In this document: one piece after another, positions 48,891 to 57,533 of the stretch
Layout: every line of letters starts with the position of its first letter
Position numbering within the stretch: the stretch's first letter is position 1
DNA from: Clostridiaceae bacterium
Lineage (GTDB): Bacteria; Bacillota; Clostridia; DSM-8532
Reading direction: 5' to 3'
Assembly (NCBI GenBank): GCA_012839205.1
Contig: DUNT01000092.1
Span: forward strand, 1-58,428
Length of the DNA stretch: 58,428 nucleotides
Made by a program: the position numbers and the translations under genes
The notes under the pieces: model-generated
The model's database searches: none
What the model saw: the letters and a program-made list of their open reading frames with translations, nothing else
What the model was told of the DNA's origin: nothing

Positions 48891-49448
48891 ATGGAGAAAA
48901 TAAATATAACCACTCCGTTAACTATAGATGTAATATCCCAATTAAATGCCGGGGATGAGGTTTTAATATCTGGAATTTTATACACAGGGCGGGATGCTGC
49001 TCATAAACGTATGATAGCTTTGCTGGACAGAGGTGAGCCGCTTCCATTCGATATAAGAGGCCAGGTTATTTATTATGTGGGCCCATGCCCCGCTAAAGAG
49101 GGTAAAGTAATAGGTTCTGCAGGACCTACTACAAGTGGCAGAATGGATTTATATGCTTCCAAACTGATCGAATTGGGGCTTAAGGGCATGATAGGCAAAG
49201 GCCTCAGAGATGAAAATGTGGTGGAAGCAATAAAAACCCATAAAGCTATTTATTTTGGTGCAATAGGTGGTGCAGGTGCATTGATATCTTCCTGTATAAA
49301 AAAACAGGAGGTTATAGCATTTGAGGATCTTGGGCCAGAGGCTATACGAAGAATAGAGGTCAAAAATCTTCCATGTGTAGTGATTATAGACAGCACTGGA
49401 AGGGACATGTATAAAGAAGGACAAAGTAAATACAGAATAGAAGGATAA
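48891..49448 (+). CDS. Fe-S fumarate hydratase-type hydro-lyase, beta subunit
   Basis: 185 residues, the C-terminal swivelling domain of class I fumarases and L(+)-tartrate dehydratases: LNAGDEVLISGILYTGRDAAHKRM, GQVIYYVGPCPAK, SAGPTTSGRMD and AIYFGAIGGAGAL. The catalytic Thr/Ser-rich loop is present. The alpha subunit that carries the 4Fe-4S cluster is not in this window, although such pairs are usually adjacent. It may be encoded elsewhere or have been lost. It precedes the P-loop ATPase gene by 4 bases. Confidence 0.9.
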   Translation: MEKINITTPLTIDVISQLNAGDEVLISGILYTGRDAAHKRMIALLDRGEPLPFDIRGQVIYYVGPCPAKEGKVIGSAGPTTSGRMDLYASKLIELGLKGMIGKGLRDENVVEAIKTHKAIYFGAIGGAGALISSCIKKQEVIAFEDLGPEAIRRIEVKNLPCVVIIDSTGRDMYKEGQSKYRIEG

Positions 49449-49452
49449 AAAT

Positions 49453-50130
49453 ATGGAAAAAGCAACTTATAAAAAGAGAATTAATATTTTCAGCGGGCAT
49501 TATGGAAGCGGTAAATCCGAAATATCTGTTAATACAGCCTTTTTATTAAGAGAAAAATTTGATGATGTACTTATTGCAGATATGGATATTGTAAACCCGT
49601 TTTTTAGAAGTGCTGATGCCAAAACAGCTCTGGAGAAACGAGGCATTAAGGTTATAGCACCTATGTATGCCAATACCAATGTCGATGTACCGGTAATTGG
49701 CCCTGAAATTTCTGTAGCCATCAGACATAATACCAGACGTGTAATTCTGGATATAGGAGGAGATGAGGATGGTGCAACAGTTTTAGGCCGCTTTTACCAT
49801 GAAATAAATCAGAGTGATTATGATATGTTTTTTGTATTTAACCGGGCCAGACCTATGACAATAAACCTGGAGGAAACTCTTGCCTATATAAATGAAATTG
49901 AATCTGCTTCCAGACTAAAAATCAGCGGGATTATAAATAATACCCATTTCCTTGAAGAAACCACCGTGGATGATGTCATGTATGGTTTGGAGCTCTCAAT
50001 GGAAATAACAAGAAAAACCGGTATACCTATATTTGCGACATCTGTAATGGAGGGGTTGGAAGAGCAGCTTGAAGGCAAAATAGACCATCCGGTGATAGTT
50101 TTGCGTAAAAACCTGTTTTTACCATTTTAA
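49453..50130 (+). CDS. P-loop ATPase of the MinD/ParA/CobQ fold
   Basis: 225 residues. Deviant Walker A FSGHYGSGKSEISVN near residue 14, VLIADMDIVNPFFRS as the A' region, and VILDIGGDEDGATVLG as Walker B. No membrane-targeting helix as in MinD. Proteins of this type occur next to KorABC and fumarase genes in many Clostridia, suggesting a role in metallocofactor or complex maturation; this is inference from context. Its stop overlaps by four bases the stop of the convergent LuxR-type gene. Confidence 0.75.
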   Translation: MEKATYKKRINIFSGHYGSGKSEISVNTAFLLREKFDDVLIADMDIVNPFFRSADAKTALEKRGIKVIAPMYANTNVDVPVIGPEISVAIRHNTRRVILDIGGDEDGATVLGRFYHEINQSDYDMFFVFNRARPMTINLEETLAYINEIESASRLKISGIINNTHFLEETTVDDVMYGLELSMEITRKTGIPIFATSVMEGLEEQLEGKIDHPVIVLRKNLFLPF

Positions 50131-51776
50131 TCTGTTTCCCTAATTACATTTATTTCCTTCATCATTCTAAAGTACAACATAAGCTCATTTCGGGAGGATA
50201 CATTCATTTTCTCGTATATCCTCTTATTATGAGTTTTAATGGTATTTATACTCAGATATAGTTTTTCAGCAATTTCTTTGCCGGTATAGCCCTCCATATA
50301 TAGATCAAATACGGTTCGTTCGGCAGGAGATAAAGTTTCGATGTTCTTGAGAAATTCCTTAAACATACCGATGTTTTCCACTTCAGTAACTGTATTGCTT
50401 TTTATTTGAGCTTTTGTTTCTGTGTCTATGTCTTGCTGTGAAAGAAATTCCAAAAGGTCATCGATTTCAATTATATTTGTCTTTTCTATTTCTGAGGGTT
50501 TTGTTTGTTTCATTTTGCTTATGGTTTCGGTAATAGGTTTCAGATAGAATTTACTGGACCAGAAAGACGCTGCAATCGCTATAAATAACAATACAAATAA
50601 TAACATCACTATCATGTGATTAAAACTGGCAAGTGTTCTTTCATAATCTTTTGCCGGAACCATAACACTTACTGCCCATTCTTCGTTTTCATAGGGTGAG
50701 CCATCTGCGTATAATGATATATTTTTGTGTAACCCTATAAATTCATCAGAAGCACTATAGTACCTGATAAGAGAATTTTGGTTGATCTGGTAAAACAGCC
50801 TGGTATCAGTAAGCTCATTGGTAATAAATGCTGGGTACTTTGCTGATAAAAAAGATGAAGATAAGTCAAATTCTTTATTCTCTGGCTTCGTCAGCAAAGC
50901 GAAAACTGCATCTGAAATAGTCAGATCAGGAATGTATGATAATTTGAAAAGCAATGAACTAACTTCGAAACCACAAACACCATATATTGTGCCGTCCGAA
51001 GCTATCAGCGGAACGGTACAAAGCATAACATCATCGGCGGTATTGGATAATCCGGTATTATGATGCCAATAATATAACTTAGAAATGGGCAATTCAGTAT
51101 TATTTCTTGCAGAATATATTGTTTTTGTAAAAGAAGCAACTTCATTTATATCAAATTCCATCTCCCATTGAGGATGAATAGGGATATTATTATTTTTTGC
51201 TATATCTGTAGGTCCACGAAGCATATGTAAGTAAGGTGATTCAAGATTTACTATATTAGGCTCCATATTGCGTATATAGATGCCTGTTTTTGAAAAATCT
51301 GCACATGGAAGATTAGGATTTATTGTACCGTCAAGAATCATAAAAACTCCGCTGCTTTTTGTGCGCAACAGTGCTGTAACTAATGTTTGGCATTCTGCAT
51401 CCAGGAGTTCATTAAAGACATCAGGATAATTTTTTAAATCACCAATTAATATTTTTTTTTCTTTTAGTATTTTTTCAATGCTTATATTCAGAGTTTTAGC
51501 AAGATCTACACTTTTTGAAGAAATGCTTCCGAAATGTGTATAGATATCATTTTCTATATGGTTAAGCTCATTTTCAAAAAGCGTTTTTGCTTCTTTGTTT
51601 CTTAAGTTAAAAACACCGGAAATCAATAGTATGGCAAAAACTGCTGTCAATAATATTAACAAAAAAATAACGAAATAAATTATAAGTCGTTGATGTAATG
51701 ACCTGCCCTCTTTGTTAAGATTTTTTAGTTTTTGCCAGAGACTTTGGTAAGAAGGTGCTTTTTTTTGAATATCCAG
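50127..51776 (-). CDS. Membrane-bound LuxR-type regulator with extracytoplasmic sensor domain
   Basis: About 549 residues. Two membrane helices (about residues 36-60 and 372-395) enclose a 310-residue outside domain (FTKTIYSARNNTELPISKLY, VPLIASDGTIYGVCGFEVSS) that resembles Cache-type sensors. After the second helix come a HAMP-like linker and a C-terminal LuxR/GerE helix-turn-helix: LSPAERTVFDLYMEGYTGKEIAEKLYLSINTIKTHNKRIYEKM. It is a one-component receptor that binds DNA from the membrane. Start: the frame is open beyond TTG 51662; with GAGGTG at 51784-51789, a CTG at 51776 seven bases later gives a cytoplasmic start with no ATG available. Co-transcribed with the solute-binding gene. Confidence 0.75.
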   Translation of the reverse strand: MDIQKKAPSYQSLWQKLKNLNKEGRSLHQRLIIYFVIFLLILLTAVFAILLISGVFNLRNKEAKTLFENELNHIENDIYTHFGSISSKSVDLAKTLNISIEKILKEKKILIGDLKNYPDVFNELLDAECQTLVTALLRTKSSGVFMILDGTINPNLPCADFSKTGIYIRNMEPNIVNLESPYLHMLRGPTDIAKNNNIPIHPQWEMEFDINEVASFTKTIYSARNNTELPISKLYYWHHNTGLSNTADDVMLCTVPLIASDGTIYGVCGFEVSSLLFKLSYIPDLTISDAVFALLTKPENKEFDLSSSFLSAKYPAFITNELTDTRLFYQINQNSLIRYYSASDEFIGLHKNISLYADGSPYENEEWAVSVMVPAKDYERTLASFNHMIVMLLFVLLFIAIAASFWSSKFYLKPITETISKMKQTKPSEIEKTNIIEIDDLLEFLSQQDIDTETKAQIKSNTVTEVENIGMFKEFLKNIETLSPAERTVFDLYMEGYTGKEIAEKLYLSINTIKTHNKRIYEKMNVSSRNELMLYFRMMKEINVIRETD

Positions 51777-51792
51777 TTGGATTCACCTCAGC

Positions 51793-53166
51793 TTAATTCT
51801 TCTCAATAAAGGTTTTGAAAACAATTTGCGATACACTATTAACAGCTTCATCGGTATTTTTTGTATCAGGAGCTGTTAAATAATCAGTTCTGGCATCGGC
51901 CACTATTTGTTTTATTTTTTCGTTATAGCTCTTTTCCATTAAATCAAAACCATCGAAAACCGGAGGAATGTAAAAATCATATTCATTATACATTGTAACA
52001 GCAGTTTTCAATAGCTTTCTGATATTGTCATTCTCTATTATATTTATGTTCTCATTTATTTTAATGTCAAAGGCCTCCTTGGTAACAGGCAGGTAACCTG
52101 TTTCAGATATGAATTTAATGTTCTGGTCTGGTGCAGTAAACCATTTTAAAAATTGGGCCGAGGCGTATTCCTTTTCTTTTGTAGATTTTGTTACAATCAT
52201 ACCGCTGCCCCGTTGTAATGCAATTTTTTTACCACCTTTAAAAATCGGGTAAGGCAGAATTTCATATTCAACATGTTCTTTTGTATTATCATTATATGTA
52301 ATAGTGTTTCCATAGAAAAGAATCCCTGCGGTGGAACCTGTTGAACAGACGATATCACCTGTTTTTGCAAGATCAGAAGAATAGCCGTTATAAAGGGCAA
52401 AGCCACCTTTGAAAGCAGCTTCAAAATATGAATCCCATATTCTTTTATAATTATCTGAATAATTAATGGTTTCATTCACAATAAAGTCATCACCAAGCTG
52501 GTTCAGCCCTACTTGTGCAATATTAAACCAGGAATCCGATGTGTAGAATGCCTTGCCATCGTTCGGTATGTCAGGAGTTTGAACATCAGTCCATTCATAA
52601 TACTTAATTGCTGCTTCTGAAATACCCTCAAAGGTCGACAGAGAATCAATACTCACCCCTGTAGTATCAGAAAAGCGATTGAAGAGCGTCTTGTTAAGGA
52701 AAAGTACTTCTGTGGATTTGGCAGTAGGGAAAACAACCAATTTGCCGGATATTATTCCCTCTTCAATGAATCTTGGTAAGTATTGATCTAACTCTTCCTG
52801 AGAAAAATAATCTATCAGGTCAACAATTTTATCATTTTCCATTAGAACAATTGCTGATTTGGGATAGCCTGTTGTTATATTTGGAAGCTCGGAAGAACCG
52901 GGGATACCATCAGCTGAAGCGACGATCTTATCATATAGTGCAGAGGAACTGGAGACAGAAGTAATATTAACAATAATCCCTTGTTCTTTACCTGCAGTAC
53001 TGTTAAACTCGTCAACCAATTCATTCATTGTTTCTTCCATTTGCCCGCCATAATTATGCCATAACGTTATTATGACAGGTTCATTTGGGTTAAGAAGAAT
53101 ATTATTACCGCAACCTGTAATAATTAGTATTAGTAATGAAAAGCAAATAATTTTTATATTCTTCAT
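51793..53166 (-). CDS. Extracellular solute-binding lipoprotein (family 1)
   Basis: 457 residues. Signal peptide ending in lipobox ILIITGC (Cys19), then a family 1 solute-binding fold: PVIITLWHNYGGQMEETMNELVDEFN, VFPTAKSTEVLFLNKTLFNRF and GSGMIVTKSTKEKEYASAQFLKWF. Members usually bind sugars or polyols for ABC importers, but no permease or ATPase gene is nearby. It lies directly upstream of, and 16 bases from, the membrane LuxR-type receptor gene, so it may present ligand to that receptor. Ribosome site GAGGAAACACC. A 19-bp palindrome lies 26 bases before the start. Confidence 0.85.
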   Translation of the reverse strand: MKNIKIICFSLLILIITGCGNNILLNPNEPVIITLWHNYGGQMEETMNELVDEFNSTAGKEQGIIVNITSVSSSSALYDKIVASADGIPGSSELPNITTGYPKSAIVLMENDKIVDLIDYFSQEELDQYLPRFIEEGIISGKLVVFPTAKSTEVLFLNKTLFNRFSDTTGVSIDSLSTFEGISEAAIKYYEWTDVQTPDIPNDGKAFYTSDSWFNIAQVGLNQLGDDFIVNETINYSDNYKRIWDSYFEAAFKGGFALYNGYSSDLAKTGDIVCSTGSTAGILFYGNTITYNDNTKEHVEYEILPYPIFKGGKKIALQRGSGMIVTKSTKEKEYASAQFLKWFTAPDQNIKFISETGYLPVTKEAFDIKINENINIIENDNIRKLLKTAVTMYNEYDFYIPPVFDGFDLMEKSYNEKIKQIVADARTDYLTAPDTKNTDEAVNSVSQIVFKTFIEKN

Positions 53167-53191
53167 GGTGTTTCCTCATTTCTTTTCCATA

Positions 53192-53210
53192 AATCACCCT
53201 TAGGGTGATT
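53192..53210. promoter_or_regulatory. 19-bp perfect palindrome, operator candidate of the solute-binding/LuxR operon
   Basis: AATCACCCTTAGGGTGATT: 9-base arms, one-base centre, perfect. It is 26 bases upstream of the minus-strand solute-binding gene. A TATAAA -10-like box for that strand sits just before it (about 53214-53219), so the palindrome would be near the transcription start. It could be the site of the LuxR-type regulator or a short RNA hairpin. Confidence 0.6.
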
Positions 53211-53443
53211 ACATTTATAGGAATTGAAAATATAATCAATACAGCGGCAATAGATTTCCAACAGGTGCCGAGTCGTTGAAACTCGAGGCTAGACAGTAAA
53301 ATGTACCGCATCTAAATGGGAGGAACATCTTATTCTCGTTATAAACTTTTCACATATTTAATTATACATTAAAAAACAACATTTTAAATGTCTCTTGCAA
53401 TATTTAACTAAAAAAAGAAAAAAAGAAAGGTTAAATAGCAATC

Positions 53444-53710
53444 ATGGACAATTATGTGGAAAGCTCTTATCCCTGCAAATTTGATATATCAGCCGTCGAG
53501 GGTGGATACAAGGTTACATTCTATTGCATAGCAGTAGATAAAAGTCATACGGTAGATGTATATGATTATCATACTATAGATCAAGTGTTAATAGCAGCAT
53601 GGAATGAGTCTAAGAAGTATTTTAATCGCTGCCACCAATGTGGTGCCTGGGTATGTGATGAGCACTATAATGAAGATGTTATGAAATGCATTTTCTGTCA
53701 GCCAAAATAG
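53444..53710 (+). CDS. Small protein with C-terminal zinc-binding cysteines
   Basis: 88 residues. The first 55 residues form a beta-alpha domain (FDISAVEGGYKVTFYCIAVDK, TVDVYDYHTIDQVLIAAWNE). The end contains CHQCGAWVCDEHYNED and CIFCQPK, a treble-clef or zinc-ribbon knuckle of five Cys and one His. No signal peptide. I do not recognise a family; the knuckle resembles those in small clostridial regulators. AAGAAAGG precedes the ATG by some 15 bases. It lies 75 bases ahead of the SLH protein. Confidence 0.6.
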   Translation: MDNYVESSYPCKFDISAVEGGYKVTFYCIAVDKSHTVDVYDYHTIDQVLIAAWNESKKYFNRCHQCGAWVCDEHYNEDVMKCIFCQPK

Positions 53711-53784
53711 TATTTAAGTTAAGCTTCTATGATTCCGGTAGCGGTGAGCTATTAATAATATAATTTTACAGGAGGTTATGCTTA

Positions 53785-55260
53785 ATGAAAAAGAGGTTAT
53801 TTGCACTAATTCTTGCCATGGTTCTTATTTTGCCCGCTTCAGTATTTAGCTTTGCCGACAACCCAGTCAGTCTGGAAGCACCTCAAAATGTAAGTCTTTA
53901 TTATGACCAGGGCATCAGGATACGGTGGACACTGCCTCAAAGTGTTGTTGATGCATTAGAAAATGAAGAATGGGATGGAGAATTATATTATTGCATCGAC
54001 TGGAAGGTTGATAATGGTCCATGGCATTTTGATGTACCTAAAGTAAACAGTACTACTTATGATTGGGACAAAGAAACCGATGTTAACTTTTTTGGTTATG
54101 TAGGCAATATAGCATCGGATGAAAGTAATGTACAGGAAGGATTTTTTACCCATTGGTCTTTTGGATATGATAATGATGAGGATATTGATCTTGCAAATAA
54201 AAAGTATACATTCAGAATGAGATTTGCCTTTGAACCTTACTATATTGAAGAAGGTGATGATTTTATAACCTCACCATATTCCAATGAGGTGTCTATGGGC
54301 GGAAACGCTTCGGTTGAACCACCAAAGACCATTGAAGCACCAAAGGATCTTAAGGTGGAATTAAAGTATGACGATAACCAAAAGCCGTATTTTGCTTTAA
54401 ACTGGACAAACCCTGAATCCGTTGCTAAAATTAATCAAACTTTTCCCATTGGTGTAAAGGTTGACTTTAAGGTGGGAAACGAAAAATGGTACTCTGAAAA
54501 AGAAGGCCACGACTGGTGGGGAGCTATTCCTTTTGGCACAAGTGATAACTTCGACCCTATCGAAAAAGACTATATAGACAAGATAGTAATAGAAGAAAAC
54601 GAATACTATTTCAGAGTACTATATGCATATGAACCGGTTGAAAGCTCCCGTGTAGTTTCTCCATTTTCCAATATCGTAAAGATTGGCACAACTGCATATG
54701 AATCAGCAAGTCCCTGGGCTGTAGGCGAGCTGGATCAGGCAGCGGAGCTTGGATTTATAACAGAAAGTATAAAGGGAAAGATGAACGCTCCCATAACCCG
54801 TGAGGAATTTGCAGAGGTTGCCGTTAATTTCTATGAAATAGTAACAGGCAAAAAGGCTGAGCCTCATCCAACAGAAAGGTTCATAGATAGCACAAATCCG
54901 GAAGTTTTGAAAGCACTTAATCTTGGTATAGTATACGGAGTAGGAGAAGGTAAGTTTTTGCCAAAAGATAATTTGCTTCGTCAGCAAATGGCTGCTATGA
55001 TTACCAGAACACTTACTGCCTGTTTCGAGACAGTTACACCTGATTTTATAGCAAACGATGTAAAAGATGTTGCAGACTTTAAAGATCAGGCAGGATTTTT
55101 GCAGTATGGAATTAACCCTGCTAAATTCATGGCAAAATACAAGATTACTGTTGGCGACGGAAAAGGTAATTTCGGTCCTAATGATACCTGTACCCGTGAA
55201 CAATCTGTGATGTTCCTGCTTAGATCCTATCTAAACAAGGATTTATATATTGTAAAGTAA
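53785..55260 (+). CDS. Secreted S-layer-homology (SLH) protein with two FN3-like domains
   Basis: 491 residues. Sec signal peptide MKKRLFALILAMVLILPASV ending near SFA. Two homologous beta-domains follow: LEAPQNVSLYYDQGIRIRWT (about 30-165) and IEAPKDLKVELKYDDNQKPY (about 185-300), each closing with a SPYSNEVSMG / SPFSNIVKIG strand, FN3-like. Three SLH motifs (about 310-485), including LKALNLGIVYGVGEGKFLPK and GDGKGNFGPNDTCTREQSVM, would anchor it to cell-wall polysaccharide. AGGAGG lies 9 bases from ATG. Monocistronic with a terminator at 55298. Confidence 0.88.
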   Translation: MKKRLFALILAMVLILPASVFSFADNPVSLEAPQNVSLYYDQGIRIRWTLPQSVVDALENEEWDGELYYCIDWKVDNGPWHFDVPKVNSTTYDWDKETDVNFFGYVGNIASDESNVQEGFFTHWSFGYDNDEDIDLANKKYTFRMRFAFEPYYIEEGDDFITSPYSNEVSMGGNASVEPPKTIEAPKDLKVELKYDDNQKPYFALNWTNPESVAKINQTFPIGVKVDFKVGNEKWYSEKEGHDWWGAIPFGTSDNFDPIEKDYIDKIVIEENEYYFRVLYAYEPVESSRVVSPFSNIVKIGTTAYESASPWAVGELDQAAELGFITESIKGKMNAPITREEFAEVAVNFYEIVTGKKAEPHPTERFIDSTNPEVLKALNLGIVYGVGEGKFLPKDNLLRQQMAAMITRTLTACFETVTPDFIANDVKDVADFKDQAGFLQYGINPAKFMAKYKITVGDGKGNFGPNDTCTREQSVMFLLRSYLNKDLYIVK

Positions 55261-55297
55261 TCAATCATTTCCCCCTGATTTGATTGGTTTGTTTCAA

Positions 55298-55330
55298 GAT
55301 GCCTGAGTTTTTACTCCGGCATCTTTTTTA
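55298..55330 (+). terminator. Terminator of the SLH protein gene
   Basis: GATGCC (55298-55303) pairs with GGCATC (55318-55323), extended inward by GAGT/ACTC with small mismatches, followed by TTTTTTAC. Confidence 0.85.
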
Positions 55331-55369
55331 CTATATTAATGTAATGCGATAATGTAATAAACTGTTTTA

Positions 55370-55398
55370 TTGACAAGGTACGAAATAAGATTTAAACT
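55370..55398 (+). promoter_or_regulatory. Promoter of the kor operon
   Basis: TTGACA (55370-55375), 17 bases, TAAACT (55393-55398), a perfect -35 and four of six at -10. Start about 55405, a 57-base leader to the ATG with AAAGGAG. Confidence 0.65.
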
Positions 55399-55461
55399 AG
55401 TCTAATAGTGGTTTTGTTAGAAATTACTTCAGAATTTTAGATAATAAAGGAGCAGCATAAT

Positions 55462-55668
55462 ATGGCTAAAGTCACTTTTAGGGAAGAACGATGCAAGGGC
55501 TGCGGCTTATGCATTGAAGTATGCCCTAAGAAAATCATTGTTGAGAATCAAGACAGAATTAATGCAAAGGGTTATTTTCCGGCCGAGGTAGTCGAGATGG
55601 ATAAATGTATTGGTTGTGCTTTCTGCGCTACTATTTGCCCTGATTGCGTTATTACGGTAGAGAAGTAG
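55462..55668 (+). CDS. korD: 2-oxoacid:ferredoxin oxidoreductase, delta (ferredoxin-like) subunit
   Basis: 68 residues with CKGCGLCIEVCPKK and CIGCAFCATICPDC, eight cysteines for two 4Fe-4S clusters. It passes electrons from the TPP subunit to free ferredoxin. It is the first gene of the operon korDABC, 15 bases before korA. Homologous sets are annotated either as 2-oxoglutarate (Kor) or branched-chain 2-oxoacid (Vor) oxidoreductases. Confidence 0.92.
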   Translation: MAKVTFREERCKGCGLCIEVCPKKIIVENQDRINAKGYFPAEVVEMDKCIGCAFCATICPDCVITVEK

Positions 55669-55683
55669 AAAAGGAGGAGCAAC

Positions 55684-56748
55684 ATGGGACAAAAGCTATT
55701 AATGAAAGGCAATGAAGTCATTGCTGAAGCTGCGATACGTGCAGGATGCAGACATTATTTCGGTTATCCCATAACACCACAAACAGAGATTATGCACTAT
55801 ATGGCAAAAAAAATGCCGTTGGTAGGGGGCGTTTTTCTACAGGCAGAAAGTGAAGTAGCAGCCATAAATATGGTATATGGTGCTGCAAGTGCGGGAAAAC
55901 GTGTTATGACTTCATCTTCGAGTCCCGGAATCAGCTTGAAGCAGGAAGGGATTTCTTACATAGCCGGAGCCCAGTTACCGGCAGTTATTGTTAATATAAT
56001 GCGGGGTGGCCCCGGTCTCGGGGGAATTCAACCTTCACAAAGTGATTATTTCCAGGCTACAAAGGGTGGAGGCCATGGTGATTATCGCATGGTAGTATTA
56101 GCACCAGCAGGAGTTCAGGAACTATATGAAATGACTGTTGAGGCCTTTAATATTTCCGACCGTTACCGCATAATGACTATGATTTTAGGAGACGGTGTAC
56201 TGGGACAAATGATGGAGGTTGTAAACTTCCGTGATGAAGAGATAGTTGAAGATATTAATAAATCTTGGGCAGCAAACGGACACGACAACAAACGTGAACA
56301 TAACATGGTTACTTCTATTCACCTTGATCCTGCTGTTTTGGAACAATGGAACATTGGTTTTCAGGACAAATATAAGCTAATAAGCCAGAATGAACAGCGT
56401 TATGAATTATATAACTGCGAGGATGCAGAAATAATCCTTGTGGCATATGGCTCAGTTTCCCGTATCTGTAAGGGTGTAATTAAGGAAGCTGCTGAGCAGG
56501 GCATTAAGCTAGGGCTTGTCAGGCCAATTACATTATTTCCGTTTCCTGTTGATGCTTTCGAGAAAGTTATTAATATTCCAAAAGCATTCTTAACAGTCGA
56601 GATGAGTGCAGGGCAAATGGTTGAGGATGTAAAAATTACCATTAACGGAAGAAAACCCGTTTACTTTACAGGAAGAATGGGCGGGATGATTCCAACAGTA
56701 AAAGATATTATGACAAAAGTTATGGAAATAAAGGAAAAACACAGATAA
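55684..56748 (+). CDS. korA: 2-oxoacid:ferredoxin oxidoreductase, alpha subunit (KorA/VorB)
   Basis: 354 residues. The pyrimidine-binding TPP domain begins KGNEVIAEAAIRAGCRHYFGYPITPQTEI; AESEVAAINMVYGAASAGKRVMTSSSSPG is the next conserved block, and RGGPGLGGIQPSQSDYFQATKGG the substrate loop. A transketolase C-terminal domain follows (VRPITLFPFPVDAFEK). With KorB it binds TPP and cleaves CoA-dependently 2-oxoglutarate or branched 2-oxoacids. A 354-residue alpha subunit without the N-terminal gamma fusion matches the Kor/Vor four-subunit type. AAAGGAGGAGC before ATG. Confidence 0.93.
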   Translation: MGQKLLMKGNEVIAEAAIRAGCRHYFGYPITPQTEIMHYMAKKMPLVGGVFLQAESEVAAINMVYGAASAGKRVMTSSSSPGISLKQEGISYIAGAQLPAVIVNIMRGGPGLGGIQPSQSDYFQATKGGGHGDYRMVVLAPAGVQELYEMTVEAFNISDRYRIMTMILGDGVLGQMMEVVNFRDEEIVEDINKSWAANGHDNKREHNMVTSIHLDPAVLEQWNIGFQDKYKLISQNEQRYELYNCEDAEIILVAYGSVSRICKGVIKEAAEQGIKLGLVRPITLFPFPVDAFEKVINIPKAFLTVEMSAGQMVEDVKITINGRKPVYFTGRMGGMIPTVKDIMTKVMEIKEKHR

Positions 56749-56783
56749 AACTGTGTAAACTTTTTTATGAGAGGAGAGCTGAA

Positions 56784-57530
56784 ATGGCAATTATATTTAA
56801 AGCTCCTGATGCATTATGTGATGTACCAATGCATTATTGTCCGGGATGTACTCATGGAATTGCACACAGACTTGTAGCAGAAGCTATAGATGAACTTGAA
56901 ATCGAAGGTAAAACCATTGGGATTTCTCCGGTGGGTTGTGCCTATAATAATTATCTTTACTTCAATTGTGATATGATTCAGGCTGCACATGGACGTGCCC
57001 CTGCTGTAGCAACAGGTGTAAAGAGAAGTTTACCTGAGAGCATAGTATTTACATATCAGGGAGACGGAGATCTTGCTGCCATAGGAACAGCAGAAATTGT
57101 TCATGCTGCTGCCAGATCGGAGAATATCACAGTCATCTTTATTAATAATACCATCTACGGTATGACATCAGGCCAGATGGCACCCACAACTCTTTTAGGA
57201 CAGGTTACCACAACAACTCCCTATGGGAGAGATGCCAGTTACAGCGGTTTTCCGATAAAAGTGTGTGAAATGCTGGCTACACTAGAAGGACCGGCTTATA
57301 TTGAAAGAGTGTCATTGCACGATATTAAGAATATCAAAAAAGCTAAAGCGGCTGTTAAAAAGGCGTTCAAGGTTCAAATTGCCGGGAAGGGTTTTTCATT
57401 AGTAGAGATTCTGTCCACCTGTCCTACAAACTGGGGACTCAATCCTGTTGAATCAATGAAACGTGTTGAAAATGAAATGATTCCGCATTATCCGCTTGGC
57501 GTTTTTGTCGGCGCAGACTTGGAGGTTTAG
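56784..57530 (+). CDS. korB: 2-oxoacid:ferredoxin oxidoreductase, beta (TPP) subunit
   Basis: 248 residues. MHYCPGCTHGIAHRLVAEAI is the start block, YQGDGDLAAIGTAEIVHAAARSENIT with the GDGD and following N (FINNTIYGMTSGQM) forms the TPP-Mg motif. It carries the diphosphate half of the cofactor site. GAGGAGAGCTG before the ATG. Its stop lies 3 bases before the korC start. Confidence 0.94.
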   Translation: MAIIFKAPDALCDVPMHYCPGCTHGIAHRLVAEAIDELEIEGKTIGISPVGCAYNNYLYFNCDMIQAAHGRAPAVATGVKRSLPESIVFTYQGDGDLAAIGTAEIVHAAARSENITVIFINNTIYGMTSGQMAPTTLLGQVTTTTPYGRDASYSGFPIKVCEMLATLEGPAYIERVSLHDIKNIKKAKAAVKKAFKVQIAGKGFSLVEILSTCPTNWGLNPVESMKRVENEMIPHYPLGVFVGADLEV

Positions 57531-57533
57531 ACT

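Noticed and set aside
50818-51063. Plus-strand gene within the LuxR-type receptor
   Set aside because: It is antisense to a well-supported coding region, has no ribosome site and shows no recognisable domain.
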